Origin: Verrucomicrobiota bacterium
GTDB lineage: Bacteria > Verrucomicrobiota > Verrucomicrobiia > Verrucomicrobiales > Verrucomicrobiaceae
Direction: 5' to 3'
NCBI GenBank assembly: GCA_025360015.1
Contig: JANYCZ010000004.1
Coordinates: forward strand, 106,426 to 170,425
DNA length: 64,000 bases
Part shown: in pieces, positions 24,303 to 34,211 of the stretch
How the letters are laid out: the number at the start of each line of letters is the position of its first letter
How positions within the stretch are numbered: position 1 is the first letter of the stretch
Notes under the pieces: model-generated
The model's database searches: none
Told to the model about the DNA's origin: nothing
What the model saw: only the letters and a program-made list of their open reading frames with translations
Translations under genes and position numbers: made by a program

Positions 24303-25061
24303 TCAAGCGCGTTTAGAGCGGAGACCCAGATCGGTCACCAGCAGCGCCACGACGATGACTGAGACAAAGTACAGCACGTCACGCAGGACAAAGATGCCCT
24401 TGGTCATTTCAAAAAAGTGATCCATGAAGCTGAAATAGCTGATGAACCGCACCACTCCTTCCATTCCGGTGGGGACGGCGTTGACCACGGCCTGCGTCAG
24501 ACCAGGATCACCGATGAGGGCGATGACCAGGCAGAATGCGACGCTGATGATAAAGCACACCACCTGGCTGCGCGTGAAGGCGCTGATGGCAGACGTCACG
24601 GCCAGACAGGCCATGGCATACAGATAGCTGGCCACATAACCGCTGATGATGGGTCCGCTGTCTGGATCGCCCAGATAGCATACGGTTCCGACGATCATGA
24701 AGGTCAGCGCCAGACCGATCAGCCAGACCAAGGAGGCCGCCAGAAACTTGCCCCAGATGGCCTGCCATGGAGAGACGGGCATGGTCATGAGCAGTTCGAT
24801 GGTGCCCAGGCGGTGCTCCTCCGACCACAGGCGCATGCCCACAGCAGGAGCCAGCACCGTGTAAATCCACGGATGCCAGACGAAGAAACGGGTGGCCAGT
24901 GAAACGTCGTCACTGTCCAGCAGACGTGAGAAGAAGAAGGTGAAGCCGTTGGTCGCCAGCAGGAAGATGACGACGATGACGTAGAACACGGGGGAGTTGA
25001 AGTAGGCCAGAAACTCCCGCTTAAAAACGGCCAGAGTGTTTTGAAGGTCTCGTTTGCTCAT
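24303..25061 (-). CDS. ABC-2 type permease, GldF-like
   Basis: A 252-residue inner-membrane protein with six hydrophobic segments and the phrase LWSEEHRLGTIELLMTMPVSPWQAIWGKFLA, the conserved loop of ABC-2 permeases of the GldF/NosY kind. It starts NTLAVFKREFLAYFNSPVFYVI, also typical. It should form the membrane channel of the transporter with the ATPase at 25101. It sits 43 bases before the GldG-like gene. Confidence 0.87.
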   Translation of the reverse strand: MSKRDLQNTLAVFKREFLAYFNSPVFYVIVVIFLLATNGFTFFFSRLLDSDDVSLATRFFVWHPWIYTVLAPAVGMRLWSEEHRLGTIELLMTMPVSPWQAIWGKFLAASLVWLIGLALTFMIVGTVCYLGDPDSGPIISGYVASYLYAMACLAVTSAISAFTRSQVVCFIISVAFCLVIALIGDPGLTQAVVNAVPTGMEGVVRFISYFSFMDHFFEMTKGIFVLRDVLYFVSVIVVALLVTDLGLRSKRA

Positions 25062-25100
25062 GCGTTGATTGGATTGGAGGTGAAATTAAAAGAAAGGATC

Positions 25101-25841
25101 TCAGGCGGCCTTTTGGCTGACCGTGTCGGATTTTGTGATGCTGCGGAAGACTTCGTCCAGCGAGTTCGCACCGGGGACGAGCTTCTTGAGGCTCTCCGGC
25201 GTGCCATCGGCCACCACCTTGCCGCGATCAATGATGATGGCGCGGGAGCAGGCGGCTTCGACTTCTTCCAGAATGTGCGTGGAGAAGATGATCGCCTTGT
25301 CCTTGCCCATGCGCTTGATCATGCCGCGCACCTCGTGCTTCTGATTCGGATCGAGGCCGTCGGTGGGCTCGTCCAGAATGAGCACGTCTGGGTCATGAAT
25401 GATGCTTTGCGCGAAGCAGGTGCGGTGGCGGTAGCCTTTGGAGAGCGTGTCCACGCTCTGATTACGCACGCTGTCGAGGGAGCAGAGGTCCAGCACGCGG
25501 TCGATGGCCTTGGTGCGCACCGTTCCATGCATGCCGCGCAGTTCCGCGCAGAAGCCGAGAAAGCTCGCCACCGTCATGTCCGAATAAAGCGGCGCATTTT
25601 CAGGCAGATAGCCCAGGCGCTGCTTCGCCTGCTCCGGCTCTTCGAGCATGTCGATGCCACAGATGCTCACGCTGCCACTGGTGGGGCGGAAATAGCCGGT
25701 GACCATGCGCATGGTGGTGGATTTGCCGGCGCCGTTGGGCCCGAGAAAGCCCAGCACTTCGCCTTTTTCCACGGAGAAGGAGACATCATCGACAGCCACT
25801 TTGGTGCCGAAAACCTTGATGAGGTTCTTAACTTGGATCAT
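25101..25841 (-). CDS. ABC transporter ATP-binding protein, GldA-like
   Basis: The 246-residue ATPase has Walker A GPNGAGKSTT, a divergent signature LSKGYRHR where most have LSGGQ, Walker B VLILDEPTDGLDP and the H-loop FSTHILEE. The LSKGYRxR signature is typical of the GldA/NosF-type ATPases of ABC-2 exporters. It heads the operon ATPase-permease-GldG-DUF4340. The start lies 194 bases from the next divergent gene, in a gap with no clear promoter motif. Confidence 0.9.
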   Translation of the reverse strand: MIQVKNLIKVFGTKVAVDDVSFSVEKGEVLGFLGPNGAGKSTTMRMVTGYFRPTSGSVSICGIDMLEEPEQAKQRLGYLPENAPLYSDMTVASFLGFCAELRGMHGTVRTKAIDRVLDLCSLDSVRNQSVDTLSKGYRHRTCFAQSIIHDPDVLILDEPTDGLDPNQKHEVRGMIKRMGKDKAIIFSTHILEEVEAACSRAIIIDRGKVVADGTPESLKKLVPGANSLDEVFRSITKSDTVSQKAA

Positions 25842-26086
25842 AACGTCGTTGGATCGGTTGGTTGGGGGAAACGGAACGACGCGGGGAGGCGGTTCTGGTT
25901 GTTCGCCCCCTCCGGACGTTCAATCGCGGAGTGCTGCTTTAGGAGGTACGCAGGGCTTTTCAACTGAATTTTCACGAACTCATGTGTGCCCTGAGCTCCA
26001 GATTTTGACAATCCGGTGACAGAATAAATTTCAACGTGACGGCGCATCCAGCACACCTACATTCTGCACCCCAGCCGCCAATCTTC

Positions 26087-27931
26087 ATGCTTTGGAACCA
26101 AAACATTGATCCCAACAAGGATCCCAACAAAAGGCCCTTCATCTTGTGGCGTCCTGTCATCACGCTCTGGGAATGGCTGGTGCCACCGACCGTGGCTCAT
26201 CGTGACCGCCAGTCGCCGCTGGCACGCTGGATTGCTGCTTTTGTGATCTTGAGCATCTGCACCACCCTGCTCATCCTCGGCATCATCTATGCGCGGCCGC
26301 TGAAAAACTCCTACAAAGGCATGCGCGCCGAGAGCAAGGTGAAGGAGGCGCGGCAGATGATGGAAAACGGCCAGGGTGTGAATGCCATCGTCAAAGCTCA
26401 GGAAGCTTACAGCATGGCCCCTGAAAACGAAGACGCCATCCGGCTGAACTTCGAATATTTCACGCTGATGAAGCGTGACACGGCCCTGTATTTCTATGAC
26501 AAGCTGAAGAAGCTCGATGTCCTGACGCCTGCCGACGAGCAGCTCCATGTGCGCAGCCTGATGAACCTGGGGAAGCCCAAGGAAGCCTCCGCAGCGCTGG
26601 AACAACTGATGCGGGTGGAGCAGCCCTCTGAGGCACTGATGAGACTGGCCGAGGAAGTCTGGGGCCGACGTGACCAGAACAAGATGCTCCTCAATGTGCT
26701 GCACAATTACACCCTGGACCACCCCGATGACAAAGAGGGGCTGCTAAGATTCGCCAAGGTGCAGCTTTCCTCAGGCAATCCATCCGAAGCTGGACTGGCC
26801 ATGGAAACCCTTTGGAAGCTGGCCGCCCAGGATGATGCCCTCGGTCTGCTAACCCTGGAGTTCATCAGCTCTCTCCCCTCTTTGACGCCCGCAGACACTG
26901 AGAAACTGATCCAGCGGCTCAAAACCCACCCCAAGGCAGACGACCGGCATTACGTGCTCGCGTTGAAGCTTGAGGTGCAGCAGTCCCCTGGACGCAAAAA
27001 AGAAATCGTCATGGCTGCCACTGCCAAATACCGGGACAAAAAACGCGATCAACTCCTGCCGTTCATACGCTGGCTGGTCGAAGAGGGGGAATTTCGCCAG
27101 GTGCTGGCCGTGCTGCCCGAAGACGATGCCAAGGCACATCAAGGCCTGCTGGAAAACTACCTCAACGCCCTCACCATGCTGCAGCGCTTCAGTGATCTGG
27201 AGCGCCTGGTTAATGATCCCAAGGTCGCCGACGTGCTCGATCCCACCACGGTGGCGATGTTCCGTGCGCATCTGGCCTACATTTTGAACAAACCTTCCGA
27301 GGAACTGCGCTCCAAACTCATCGCCGCCAAGGATGCGGCGCAATTGAACGGCCGCTACCCTTCCCTGCTGCAGATCGCCAAGTATGGCGAGGACCGTGGC
27401 CATTTTGACATCGCCGAGGATGCCTACCGTCTCGCCATCAAGGCGGCGCAACGCGCCTCCGCTTCGCCCCGCATCGAGCGCGAAGCCTTCACCGGTCTCA
27501 TCAAGTCGTGTCTGGCCAACCGCAACACCGAGGCTCTCATCCAGGCGGCCCAGGAAGCGGTGACACGCTGGCCGGATGACACGAATTTTGTCGAAACCTA
27601 CCTCTATGTCAGTCTGCTGGCGGGTAAAAACATCGAGCTCTCTCTGCGCAACGCCGTCAATTTACTGAAAATTCAGCCTGCGGACAATCAGCGCAAACTC
27701 ACCGTCGCCCTGGCGCGCTGGCGGCTGCAGGACAATCAACAGGCCGTTCAATCCATTCAATACATCGATCTCAACCCGCTCACCGAAGGTCAGCGGGCCG
27801 TGTTTGCCGCCATTGCCAGCAGCGGCGGTTTCCGTGATGAAGCGAAAGGCGTGATCAAGGCCATCAGCCCCCAAGCCAGCATGCTGCCTGAGGAGCGGCG
27901 CTGCTTTGATCGTGTGCTGGAAAGCAAGTAA
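26087..27931 (+). CDS. Membrane-anchored TPR-repeat protein
   Basis: The 614-residue protein has one hydrophobic segment near residues 50-75 (AAFVILSICTTLLILGIIYA). A long helical repeat region follows, with TPR-like pairs: EARQMMENGQGVNAIVKAQEAYSMAPENEDAIRLNFEYF and many similar blocks. It starts with two copies of DPNK. An in-frame GTG 51 bases upstream would lengthen it; the ATG with MLWNQNIDPN is preferred. Upstream TTGACA at 26005-26010 could be a -35 box but no good -10 follows. It diverges from the GldA-like operon and may assist a membrane complex; the role is unknown. Confidence 0.8.
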   Translation: MLWNQNIDPNKDPNKRPFILWRPVITLWEWLVPPTVAHRDRQSPLARWIAAFVILSICTTLLILGIIYARPLKNSYKGMRAESKVKEARQMMENGQGVNAIVKAQEAYSMAPENEDAIRLNFEYFTLMKRDTALYFYDKLKKLDVLTPADEQLHVRSLMNLGKPKEASAALEQLMRVEQPSEALMRLAEEVWGRRDQNKMLLNVLHNYTLDHPDDKEGLLRFAKVQLSSGNPSEAGLAMETLWKLAAQDDALGLLTLEFISSLPSLTPADTEKLIQRLKTHPKADDRHYVLALKLEVQQSPGRKKEIVMAATAKYRDKKRDQLLPFIRWLVEEGEFRQVLAVLPEDDAKAHQGLLENYLNALTMLQRFSDLERLVNDPKVADVLDPTTVAMFRAHLAYILNKPSEELRSKLIAAKDAAQLNGRYPSLLQIAKYGEDRGHFDIAEDAYRLAIKAAQRASASPRIEREAFTGLIKSCLANRNTEALIQAAQEAVTRWPDDTNFVETYLYVSLLAGKNIELSLRNAVNLLKIQPADNQRKLTVALARWRLQDNQQAVQSIQYIDLNPLTEGQRAVFAAIASSGGFRDEAKGVIKAISPQASMLPEERRCFDRVLESK

Positions 27932-28014
27932 GGCTGGCTGTGGGTTGAGAAGCTCGGCGCGAGGCTGACCAGCAGTTCCTCTGTTGCTCCATCTTCCTGC
28001 CCGTGCCCCCCAAG

Positions 28015-28045
28015 AAAAAGGCCGCCTGCAAAATGCAAGGCGGCC
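28015..28045 (-). terminator. Terminator of tRNA-Asp
   Basis: Stem GGCCGCC/GGCGGCC extended by TGCA/TGCA, followed on the minus strand by TTTTTC. It begins 12 bases after the tRNA 3' end. Confidence 0.85.
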
Positions 28046-28057
28046 TGGTAACCCAAC

Positions 28058-28134
28058 TGGCGGAGCGGACGGGACTTGAACCCGTGACCTCCAACGTGAC
28101 AGGCTGGCGTTCTAACCAACTGAACTACCGCTCC
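28058..28134 (-). tRNA. tRNA-Asp (GTC)
   Basis: The minus strand folds as a 77-base tRNA with encoded CCA. The acceptor arm is GGAGCGG...CCGCTCC, the D arm is GTTCAGTTGGTTAGAAC, the anticodon loop is CTGTCAC with anticodon GTC, and the T arm is GGGTTCAAGTCCC. The anticodon stem has one G-T pair (CCAGC with GTTGG). Confidence 0.95.
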
Positions 28135-28210
28135 TTTGCCGTTTGGGATTGCGATCATAAACGGTCCCTTCTTGCTGGCAAACGGAAACTTTATCGTATG
28201 CAAAATTTCA

Positions 28211-29122
28211 TCACGGCACTTCTTCACCCGATCCGGTGTAATACCAGCCGGTCACTTTGCCATTCAGCACCAGCGCCTGAGCTTCGATCTGCTGCAAACC
28301 GAAGATCGTCTTCACATTGCACTCCACTTTCACCGCCCAGCCCTGCTTGCCTTGAATCGTGACGGGCTGCGCATCCTGCCAGCGCAGGATGCTCTCTGGC
28401 TTGATCTCAGTGACCTGGCCTCTCTTCATGCTGGCCACCAGCAGCGGATAGGCACTGGTGGAATCACGCAGAGGCTTGCCGCTCGCGTCTGCCTCGGTGC
28501 TGGAAGGCCCGGCCTCCACCGCTGGTGTACTGGGTTGGTTCATTGCTTTCTTCATGGCGATGGCCTTGAGCTCTTCCACGCGGGTGATCTTCCACTTTTC
28601 ATACACTGCGTTGAGCCGTGCCTTCAGATCTGTACCGTCGAGGGGCAGCTGAGCACGCGCGGGTGACGTGACGGTGGGGGCGAGGGTGAGCACGCCGTTG
28701 TCCGCTCCCAAGGCATAAGCAATGCCACCGGCGGCGATCTTGCTCGCACCCACGCTCATCTTAAACATGGCATCTTGCAGCAGCTTCACTTCACGTGGAA
28801 AAGCGGACACCGGAATTTTCAGCCAGTTGCCCGTCAGCGCTTCGATGGATTCAACCTTTGGCCCTGAGGAGACTGGCGCAGCGGGCGCAGCTTTTTGCGC
28901 CACCGGCTTGGGGACCTCCACCACGGCAGGTTTCATGTGCTCCGGGACCCTATTCACCACTGGCATCTCCTCCACCACCACCGGTTTCACCGTGGCGATC
29001 TGGGTCTGCCTTGGCGGATTGAGACTTTTAAAGACCAGCTTCTTGCCGGGAGGTGCCCCATAGTAGTCATAGGCAAGAAAAGCGCCGCCGAGGATAAGGA
29101 TTGTAAAAAAGAGTGATTTCAT
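28211..29122 (-). CDS. Membrane-anchored protein of unknown function
   Basis: A 303-residue protein with an N-terminal hydrophobic anchor (LFFTILILGGAFLAYDYYG). A Pro/Val-rich linker of about 60 residues follows, then a globular region without a family I recognise. One segment, GNWLKIPVSAFPREVKLLQDAMFKM, looks like a folded domain start. The C-terminal part (GWAVKVECNVKTIFGLQQIEAQALVLNGKVTGWYY) looks like beta strands. It lies 76 bases downstream of tRNA-Asp on the same strand but upstream of it in transcription. Its promoter region contains a 9-bp hairpin at 29145. Confidence 0.75.
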   Translation of the reverse strand: MKSLFFTILILGGAFLAYDYYGAPPGKKLVFKSLNPPRQTQIATVKPVVVEEMPVVNRVPEHMKPAVVEVPKPVAQKAAPAAPVSSGPKVESIEALTGNWLKIPVSAFPREVKLLQDAMFKMSVGASKIAAGGIAYALGADNGVLTLAPTVTSPARAQLPLDGTDLKARLNAVYEKWKITRVEELKAIAMKKAMNQPSTPAVEAGPSSTEADASGKPLRDSTSAYPLLVASMKRGQVTEIKPESILRWQDAQPVTIQGKQGWAVKVECNVKTIFGLQQIEAQALVLNGKVTGWYYTGSGEEVP

Positions 29123-29144
29123 GGGGGGATTGAGGTAAGGACTG

Positions 29145-29166
29145 CATCATGCGTCGTCGCATGATG
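29145..29166. repeat. Perfect inverted repeat upstream of the gene at 28211
   Basis: CATCATGCG, four-base loop TCGT, CGCATGATG. It lies 23 bases before the start codon of the minus-strand gene, and no T-run follows. It could be an operator or a leader hairpin; pdxJ starts 118 bases away on the other side. Confidence 0.5.
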
Positions 29167-29284
29167 GAGCGATTGAGTACATCAATTTCTCGGGCATGCA
29201 TTAAAATTTTGCTGTCAATATTGCGTAAAAAGACGCGTGGATGCGATCACTTGCGAGGCTGACCTCCTGCGCTAAATAGCCTGC

Positions 29285-30043
29285 ATGCCCCAGCCCAACC
29301 TGCTCCTCGGAGTCAATATCGACCATGTCGTGACCTTGCGTCAGGCACGCTACCGTACCCTTCCCGACTCGCCGAATGCAGAGCCCTCGGCCTTGGCTGC
29401 CGCCTTGGCGGCGGAGGCTGCGGGTGCACACTCGATCACGGTGCATCTGCGCGCCGACCGCCGCCACATCCAGGATGCGGACGTCTTTTTGCTCCGCAAG
29501 CACATTGGCACCAAGCTGAATCTGGAAATGGGCAATACCCAGGAGATTCTCGACATCTCCCTGCAAGTACGCCCTGACTTCGTCTGCATGGTGCCGGAAA
29601 ACCGTGAAGAGGTCACGACCGAAGGCGGTCTCGACGTGGCCGGTCAGCGCGAGGCCCTGCGCAGTACGGTGAAGGCGCTCAGCGACAACGGCACCCGCGT
29701 CAGCATGTTCATTGATCCCGATCTCGATCAGGTGCGAGCCAGCGCAGAAATCGGCGCGGCCATGGTCGAACTGCACACCGGCACCTTTGCCAATCACACC
29801 GGCGCGGAACGTGACGCCGAGGTCGCGCGTCTTTGCGCTGCGGCAGAGCTGGGCCACTCCCTCGGCCTCCAGATCAATGCCGGGCACGGTCTCACTACGC
29901 ACAACCTCACTGCCCTCTGGCCGGTGCCGCACCTGGCAGAGCTGAACATCGGCCACCACATCGTATCCCGTGCCGTCTTCATTGGCCTGACCGCTGCCGT
30001 GCACGAAATGCTGGCCGTCATGGCATCCTACTCTCGCGCATGA
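29285..30043 (+). CDS. pdxJ: Pyridoxine 5'-phosphate synthase
   Basis: The 252-residue protein matches PdxJ from its start: LLLGVNIDHVVTLRQARYRTLPDSP, then GAHSITVHLRADRRHIQDAD, then VSMFIDPDLDQV and GHGLT near the end, and FIGLTAAVHEML at the C-terminus. It closes the pyridoxine ring of vitamin B6 from 1-deoxyxylulose 5-phosphate and aminoacetone phosphate in the cytoplasm. It overlaps acpS by four bases (ATGA), the classic pdxJ-acpS pair. Confidence 0.95.
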   Translation: MPQPNLLLGVNIDHVVTLRQARYRTLPDSPNAEPSALAAALAAEAAGAHSITVHLRADRRHIQDADVFLLRKHIGTKLNLEMGNTQEILDISLQVRPDFVCMVPENREEVTTEGGLDVAGQREALRSTVKALSDNGTRVSMFIDPDLDQVRASAEIGAAMVELHTGTFANHTGAERDAEVARLCAAAELGHSLGLQINAGHGLTTHNLTALWPVPHLAELNIGHHIVSRAVFIGLTAAVHEMLAVMASYSRA

Positions 30044-30411
30044 AAGCCACCGGCGTCGGCATTGATCTCGTGGAAGTGTCCCGCATCCGCGACATGCTGG
30101 AGCGCCATGGCCAGCGCTTCAAAGAACGCACCTTCACTGCGGGCGAGATCGCCTACTGCGACGCCTGCGCCGAGCCCGCGATGAATTACGCCGCACGGTT
30201 TGCCGCCAAGGAGGCCGTGGCCAAAGCCCTCGGCACCGGCATCTGGGCCGAAGGTGTTAACTGGACCGACATCGAAGTCGTGCGCGAGGCCAGCGGCAAG
30301 CCCACTATTCTCCTGCACGGGGCTGCCAAACAGCATGCCGGAGACGCCACCTGCCTCATCAGCCTTACTCACACGCGTGAGCTGGCCATGGCGCAGGCGC
30401 TGCTTGCGTGA
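30040..30411 (+). CDS. acpS: Holo-[acyl-carrier-protein] synthase
   Basis: The 123-residue protein carries the AcpS signatures GVGIDLVEVSRIRDML with the metal-binding aspartate, and RFAAKEAVAKALGTG with the catalytic lysine and glutamate. It attaches 4'-phosphopantetheine from CoA to acyl carrier protein. The start ATG (30040) overlaps the pdxJ stop. The coaD gene for CoA synthesis follows 51 bases later, so the run links B6, CoA and ACP cofactor supply. Confidence 0.95.
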   Translation: MKATGVGIDLVEVSRIRDMLERHGQRFKERTFTAGEIAYCDACAEPAMNYAARFAAKEAVAKALGTGIWAEGVNWTDIEVVREASGKPTILLHGAAKQHAGDATCLISLTHTRELAMAQALLA

Positions 30412-30462
30412 GCTTTTTCTTTTCACGTGCCACCCCCGCCGCTACTGTCCGGCCATACCCTC

Positions 30463-30945
30463 ATGCGACGCGCGATCTACCCGGGCAGCTTTGACCCCAT
30501 CACCAACGGCCATCTCGACGTCTTGCAGCGTGCGGCGGGCATTTTTGACAACCTCATCATCGCCGTGGCGCGTGACAACGCCAAGGAGAGCCTCTTCACA
30601 GTGGAAGAGCGCGTCGAACTCATCCGCAATGCCGCCGCCGAGATCCCCGGTATTGAGGTCATGCCCTTCGACGGCCTGCTGGTCAATTTCGCCCGCAAGC
30701 ACCAGGCCATCGCCCTCGTTCGAGGCCTCCGTGCCGTGTCCGACTTCGAATTTGAGTTCCAGCTGGCCCTCATGAATCGTAAGTTAGAGCCGAACCTCGA
30801 AACGCTCTTCCTCATGCCCCGCGAAGAATACACCTACATCAGCAGCCGGCTGGTCAAGGAGATCTGCCGCCTCGGCGGCCACATCGAGCAGTTCGTCCCG
30901 CCCAACGTCGTCACCGCTCTCAATGCGAAGCTCCAGCCGGCCTGA
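30463..30945 (+). CDS. coaD: Phosphopantetheine adenylyltransferase
   Basis: The 160-residue protein has the nucleotidyltransferase motif YPGSFDPITNGHLDVLQRA with the TxGH ATP site, RGLRAVSDFEFEFQLALMNR, and YTYISSRLVKEICRLGG with the ISSR motif. It makes dephospho-CoA from phosphopantetheine and ATP. The ATG giving the standard 160-residue length is chosen over one 12 codons upstream. Confidence 0.96.
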   Translation: MRRAIYPGSFDPITNGHLDVLQRAAGIFDNLIIAVARDNAKESLFTVEERVELIRNAAAEIPGIEVMPFDGLLVNFARKHQAIALVRGLRAVSDFEFEFQLALMNRKLEPNLETLFLMPREEYTYISSRLVKEICRLGGHIEQFVPPNVVTALNAKLQPA

Positions 30946-30967
30946 CTTTTACCCCTCCCCTACCCCC

Positions 30968-31447
30968 ATGCACCGCCCCTTTTTCATCGACCTGCGCTCC
31001 CTGCCGGATGGCGGCAAGGACATTATCGGGCAGGAAATCCCGGCTTTCTTTGCCCTCGACCCCAAAGACCCCATCCAGGCCGTTTCCCCGCTGAAATATG
31101 ATCTTCACGTCGAGCGCGACGGCAAGGAGCTCCACATCAACGGCAGTCTGGAGGCCACTTTCAGCCTGGAATGCGGTGCCTGCCTGGAACGCTTCGACTA
31201 CCATGTCGAAGTGACCGATTACCAATCTGAAATCGAGATTGCAAAGGATGACACGATCAACTTGACGGATACCATCAGGGAAGATACTCTGCTCACCCTT
31301 CCGAGCTACCCACGCTGTGAGGACGGCAATGTCCGCCCCCGTCAGTGTCCCGCCGAAGGCAGGTTTGAACCGGTACTGGAAACAGCACCCGACGAGCCTC
31401 AAAGTGCGGGTCCGGGTGTGTGGGAAGCTTTGAACAAGTTAAACTAG
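30968..31447 (+). CDS. yceD: YceD/DUF177 family protein (23S rRNA accumulation protein)
   Basis: The 159-residue protein has the DUF177 cysteine motif LECGACLERFDYHV and a conserved acidic-rich middle. The family is almost always next to rpmF, as here (27 bases before it), and affects 23S rRNA accumulation in plants and E. coli. The start with MHRPFFIDLRSL is preferred over one 15 codons earlier that overlaps coaD. Confidence 0.88.
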   Translation: MHRPFFIDLRSLPDGGKDIIGQEIPAFFALDPKDPIQAVSPLKYDLHVERDGKELHINGSLEATFSLECGACLERFDYHVEVTDYQSEIEIAKDDTINLTDTIREDTLLTLPSYPRCEDGNVRPRQCPAEGRFEPVLETAPDEPQSAGPGVWEALNKLN

Positions 31448-31474
31448 AAGAACAGACCTCACCTCGATACTCTC

Positions 31475-31663
31475 ATGGCCAATCCGAAGCGCAGACAATC
31501 CAAGAGCCGCCAACGCATGCGTCAAGGCGCAAACCGCTGGAAGGCACCCACCCTCAAGAGCTGCCCAGAATGCGGCACCTCAGTCCCCGGCCACGTCGCC
31601 TGCCCAAGCTGCGGCTACTACCGCGGCCGTCAGGTGATCAGCAAAGTCGCTGGCGAAGCCTGA
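31475..31663 (+). CDS. rpmF: 50S ribosomal protein L32
   Basis: The 62-residue protein starts ANPKRRQSKSRQRMRQGANRWK and has a four-cysteine zinc knuckle (CPECG and CPSCG). It is a structural protein of the large subunit. In many bacteria plsX and fabH follow rpmF. Here a strong terminator follows, and neither gene is present downstream. Confidence 0.97.
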   Translation: MANPKRRQSKSRQRMRQGANRWKAPTLKSCPECGTSVPGHVACPSCGYYRGRQVISKVAGEA

Positions 31664-31689
31664 TTCCCCTCTCATTGACCTATTTTTAA

Positions 31690-31719
31690 CCCCGCCGAGT
31701 TTTCTCGGCGGGGTTTTTT
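31690..31719 (+). terminator. Strong rho-independent terminator after rpmF
   Basis: A 10-bp perfect stem (CCCCGCCGAG, TTTT loop, CTCGGCGGGG) followed by TTTTTT, 26 bases after the rpmF stop. It ends the pdxJ-acpS-coaD-yceD-rpmF unit. Confidence 0.95.
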
Positions 31720-31811
31720 CATTCCGTATAAAGCACTTGGGAGCTTGAACTCGCTCTGGAGAAGGCCCGCCTCCCAGAATGAGCTAAAGCCCATGAGCAC
31801 TTGGTGCCTGC

Positions 31812-32696
31812 TCACACATCACAAACCATCGCCGCATGCCGTAGGGCGAGGATCGGATCGTCCCAGGTCGGGATGAACTCATGCGCGACGAAGTCGTGGT
31901 AGCCGATTTCAAGCAGGGCCTGCATCACAGCCGGGTAGTTGATCTCCTGGTGCTCGTCGAGCTCACACCGGCCGGGATTGCCTGCGGTGTGGATGTGACC
32001 GATGGAGTCCTTGTGGATACGCAGGCGGCGGATGATGTCGCCGTTCATGATGCTGACGTGGTAGATGTCGAAGAGCAGCTTGAAGTTGGGACTGCCGATC
32101 TGCTTGATGAGATCCACGCAGAAGTCCACGTCGTCGCCAAAGTAGCCGGGATGGCCCTTCATCGGGTGGGAGCTGTCGCGTGAGTTCAGGTGCTCCAGCA
32201 CGAGGGTGATGCCCTTCTTTTCGGCATGCGGCAGTACGACCTTCCAGGTGTCCAGGCAGTCTTTGATGGCCTGCTCGCGGTCCATGCCTTCAAACTTCAT
32301 GCCGGTGAAGGTGATGACTTTTTTGCAGCCGACATCCGCCGCCACATCGATGGCTTCGTTGAGTTTGGTGATGACTTCGTCGCGGAACTTGGGATTGCAC
32401 GGGCCGTTGGTGAAGCCATGCGCACCGACAAGGGAGATGTCCAAACCCAGCGCCTTTACGTCAGGGTAATACTTGCGGTCGATGCCCTCCATGCCCACAA
32501 GACCGATATCTTTGCAATGCTTGGCCAGGACCATCGTGTCCATCGGTTTGAAGCACCAGCCCATGACCGTGTGCTTGATGCCATGGTTTTTTATGACGTA
32601 GGCAGGATCCGCAGCGGCTTTGTCGATGGACTGGGCGCTGAGGCGGGAGGCGGCGGTGGCAGCGAGTGCGGCGGTGAAGAAATGGCGGCGGTTCAT
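31812..32696 (-). CDS. Tat-exported TIM-barrel isomerase/epimerase-like protein (Hyi-like)
   Basis: The 294-residue protein begins with a twin-arginine signal (NRRHFFTAALAATAASRLSAQ). A sugar-phosphate isomerase/epimerase (AP endonuclease 2) barrel follows, with the metal-site phrases LVLEHLNSRDSS, NFKLLFDIYHVSIMNGD and GHIHTAGNPGRCELDEHQEINY. The latter resembles hydroxypyruvate isomerase. It is probably periplasmic. Such Tat-exported members are common in Verrucomicrobia and Planctomycetes and the substrates are mostly unknown. A start five codons upstream is possible. It lies 27 bases after mnmE on the same strand. Confidence 0.85.
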   Translation of the reverse strand: MNRRHFFTAALAATAASRLSAQSIDKAAADPAYVIKNHGIKHTVMGWCFKPMDTMVLAKHCKDIGLVGMEGIDRKYYPDVKALGLDISLVGAHGFTNGPCNPKFRDEVITKLNEAIDVAADVGCKKVITFTGMKFEGMDREQAIKDCLDTWKVVLPHAEKKGITLVLEHLNSRDSSHPMKGHPGYFGDDVDFCVDLIKQIGSPNFKLLFDIYHVSIMNGDIIRRLRIHKDSIGHIHTAGNPGRCELDEHQEINYPAVMQALLEIGYHDFVAHEFIPTWDDPILALRHAAMVCDV

Positions 32697-32723
32697 GGTG
32701 GGAGATGTCAAACGATGCCAGGA

Positions 32724-34067
<1,344 letters not shown>

Positions 34068-34211
34068 GGTCGATGGTGCGGGGGCGCAGCAAAAGTTCAA
34101 GAAGCGATCCGGCAAGTTGCAACAAAAGACTTCTTCATCGCTGAAGTCTTGATCCTTGATTATGCAACGGTTATGCTCGCAGTCTTTCCAACCTCAGATA
34201 TACCGCTACGC

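Noticed and set aside
31700..32700. plsX or fabH downstream of rpmF
   Set aside because: The next gene is on the other strand and encodes a Tat-exported isomerase-like protein.
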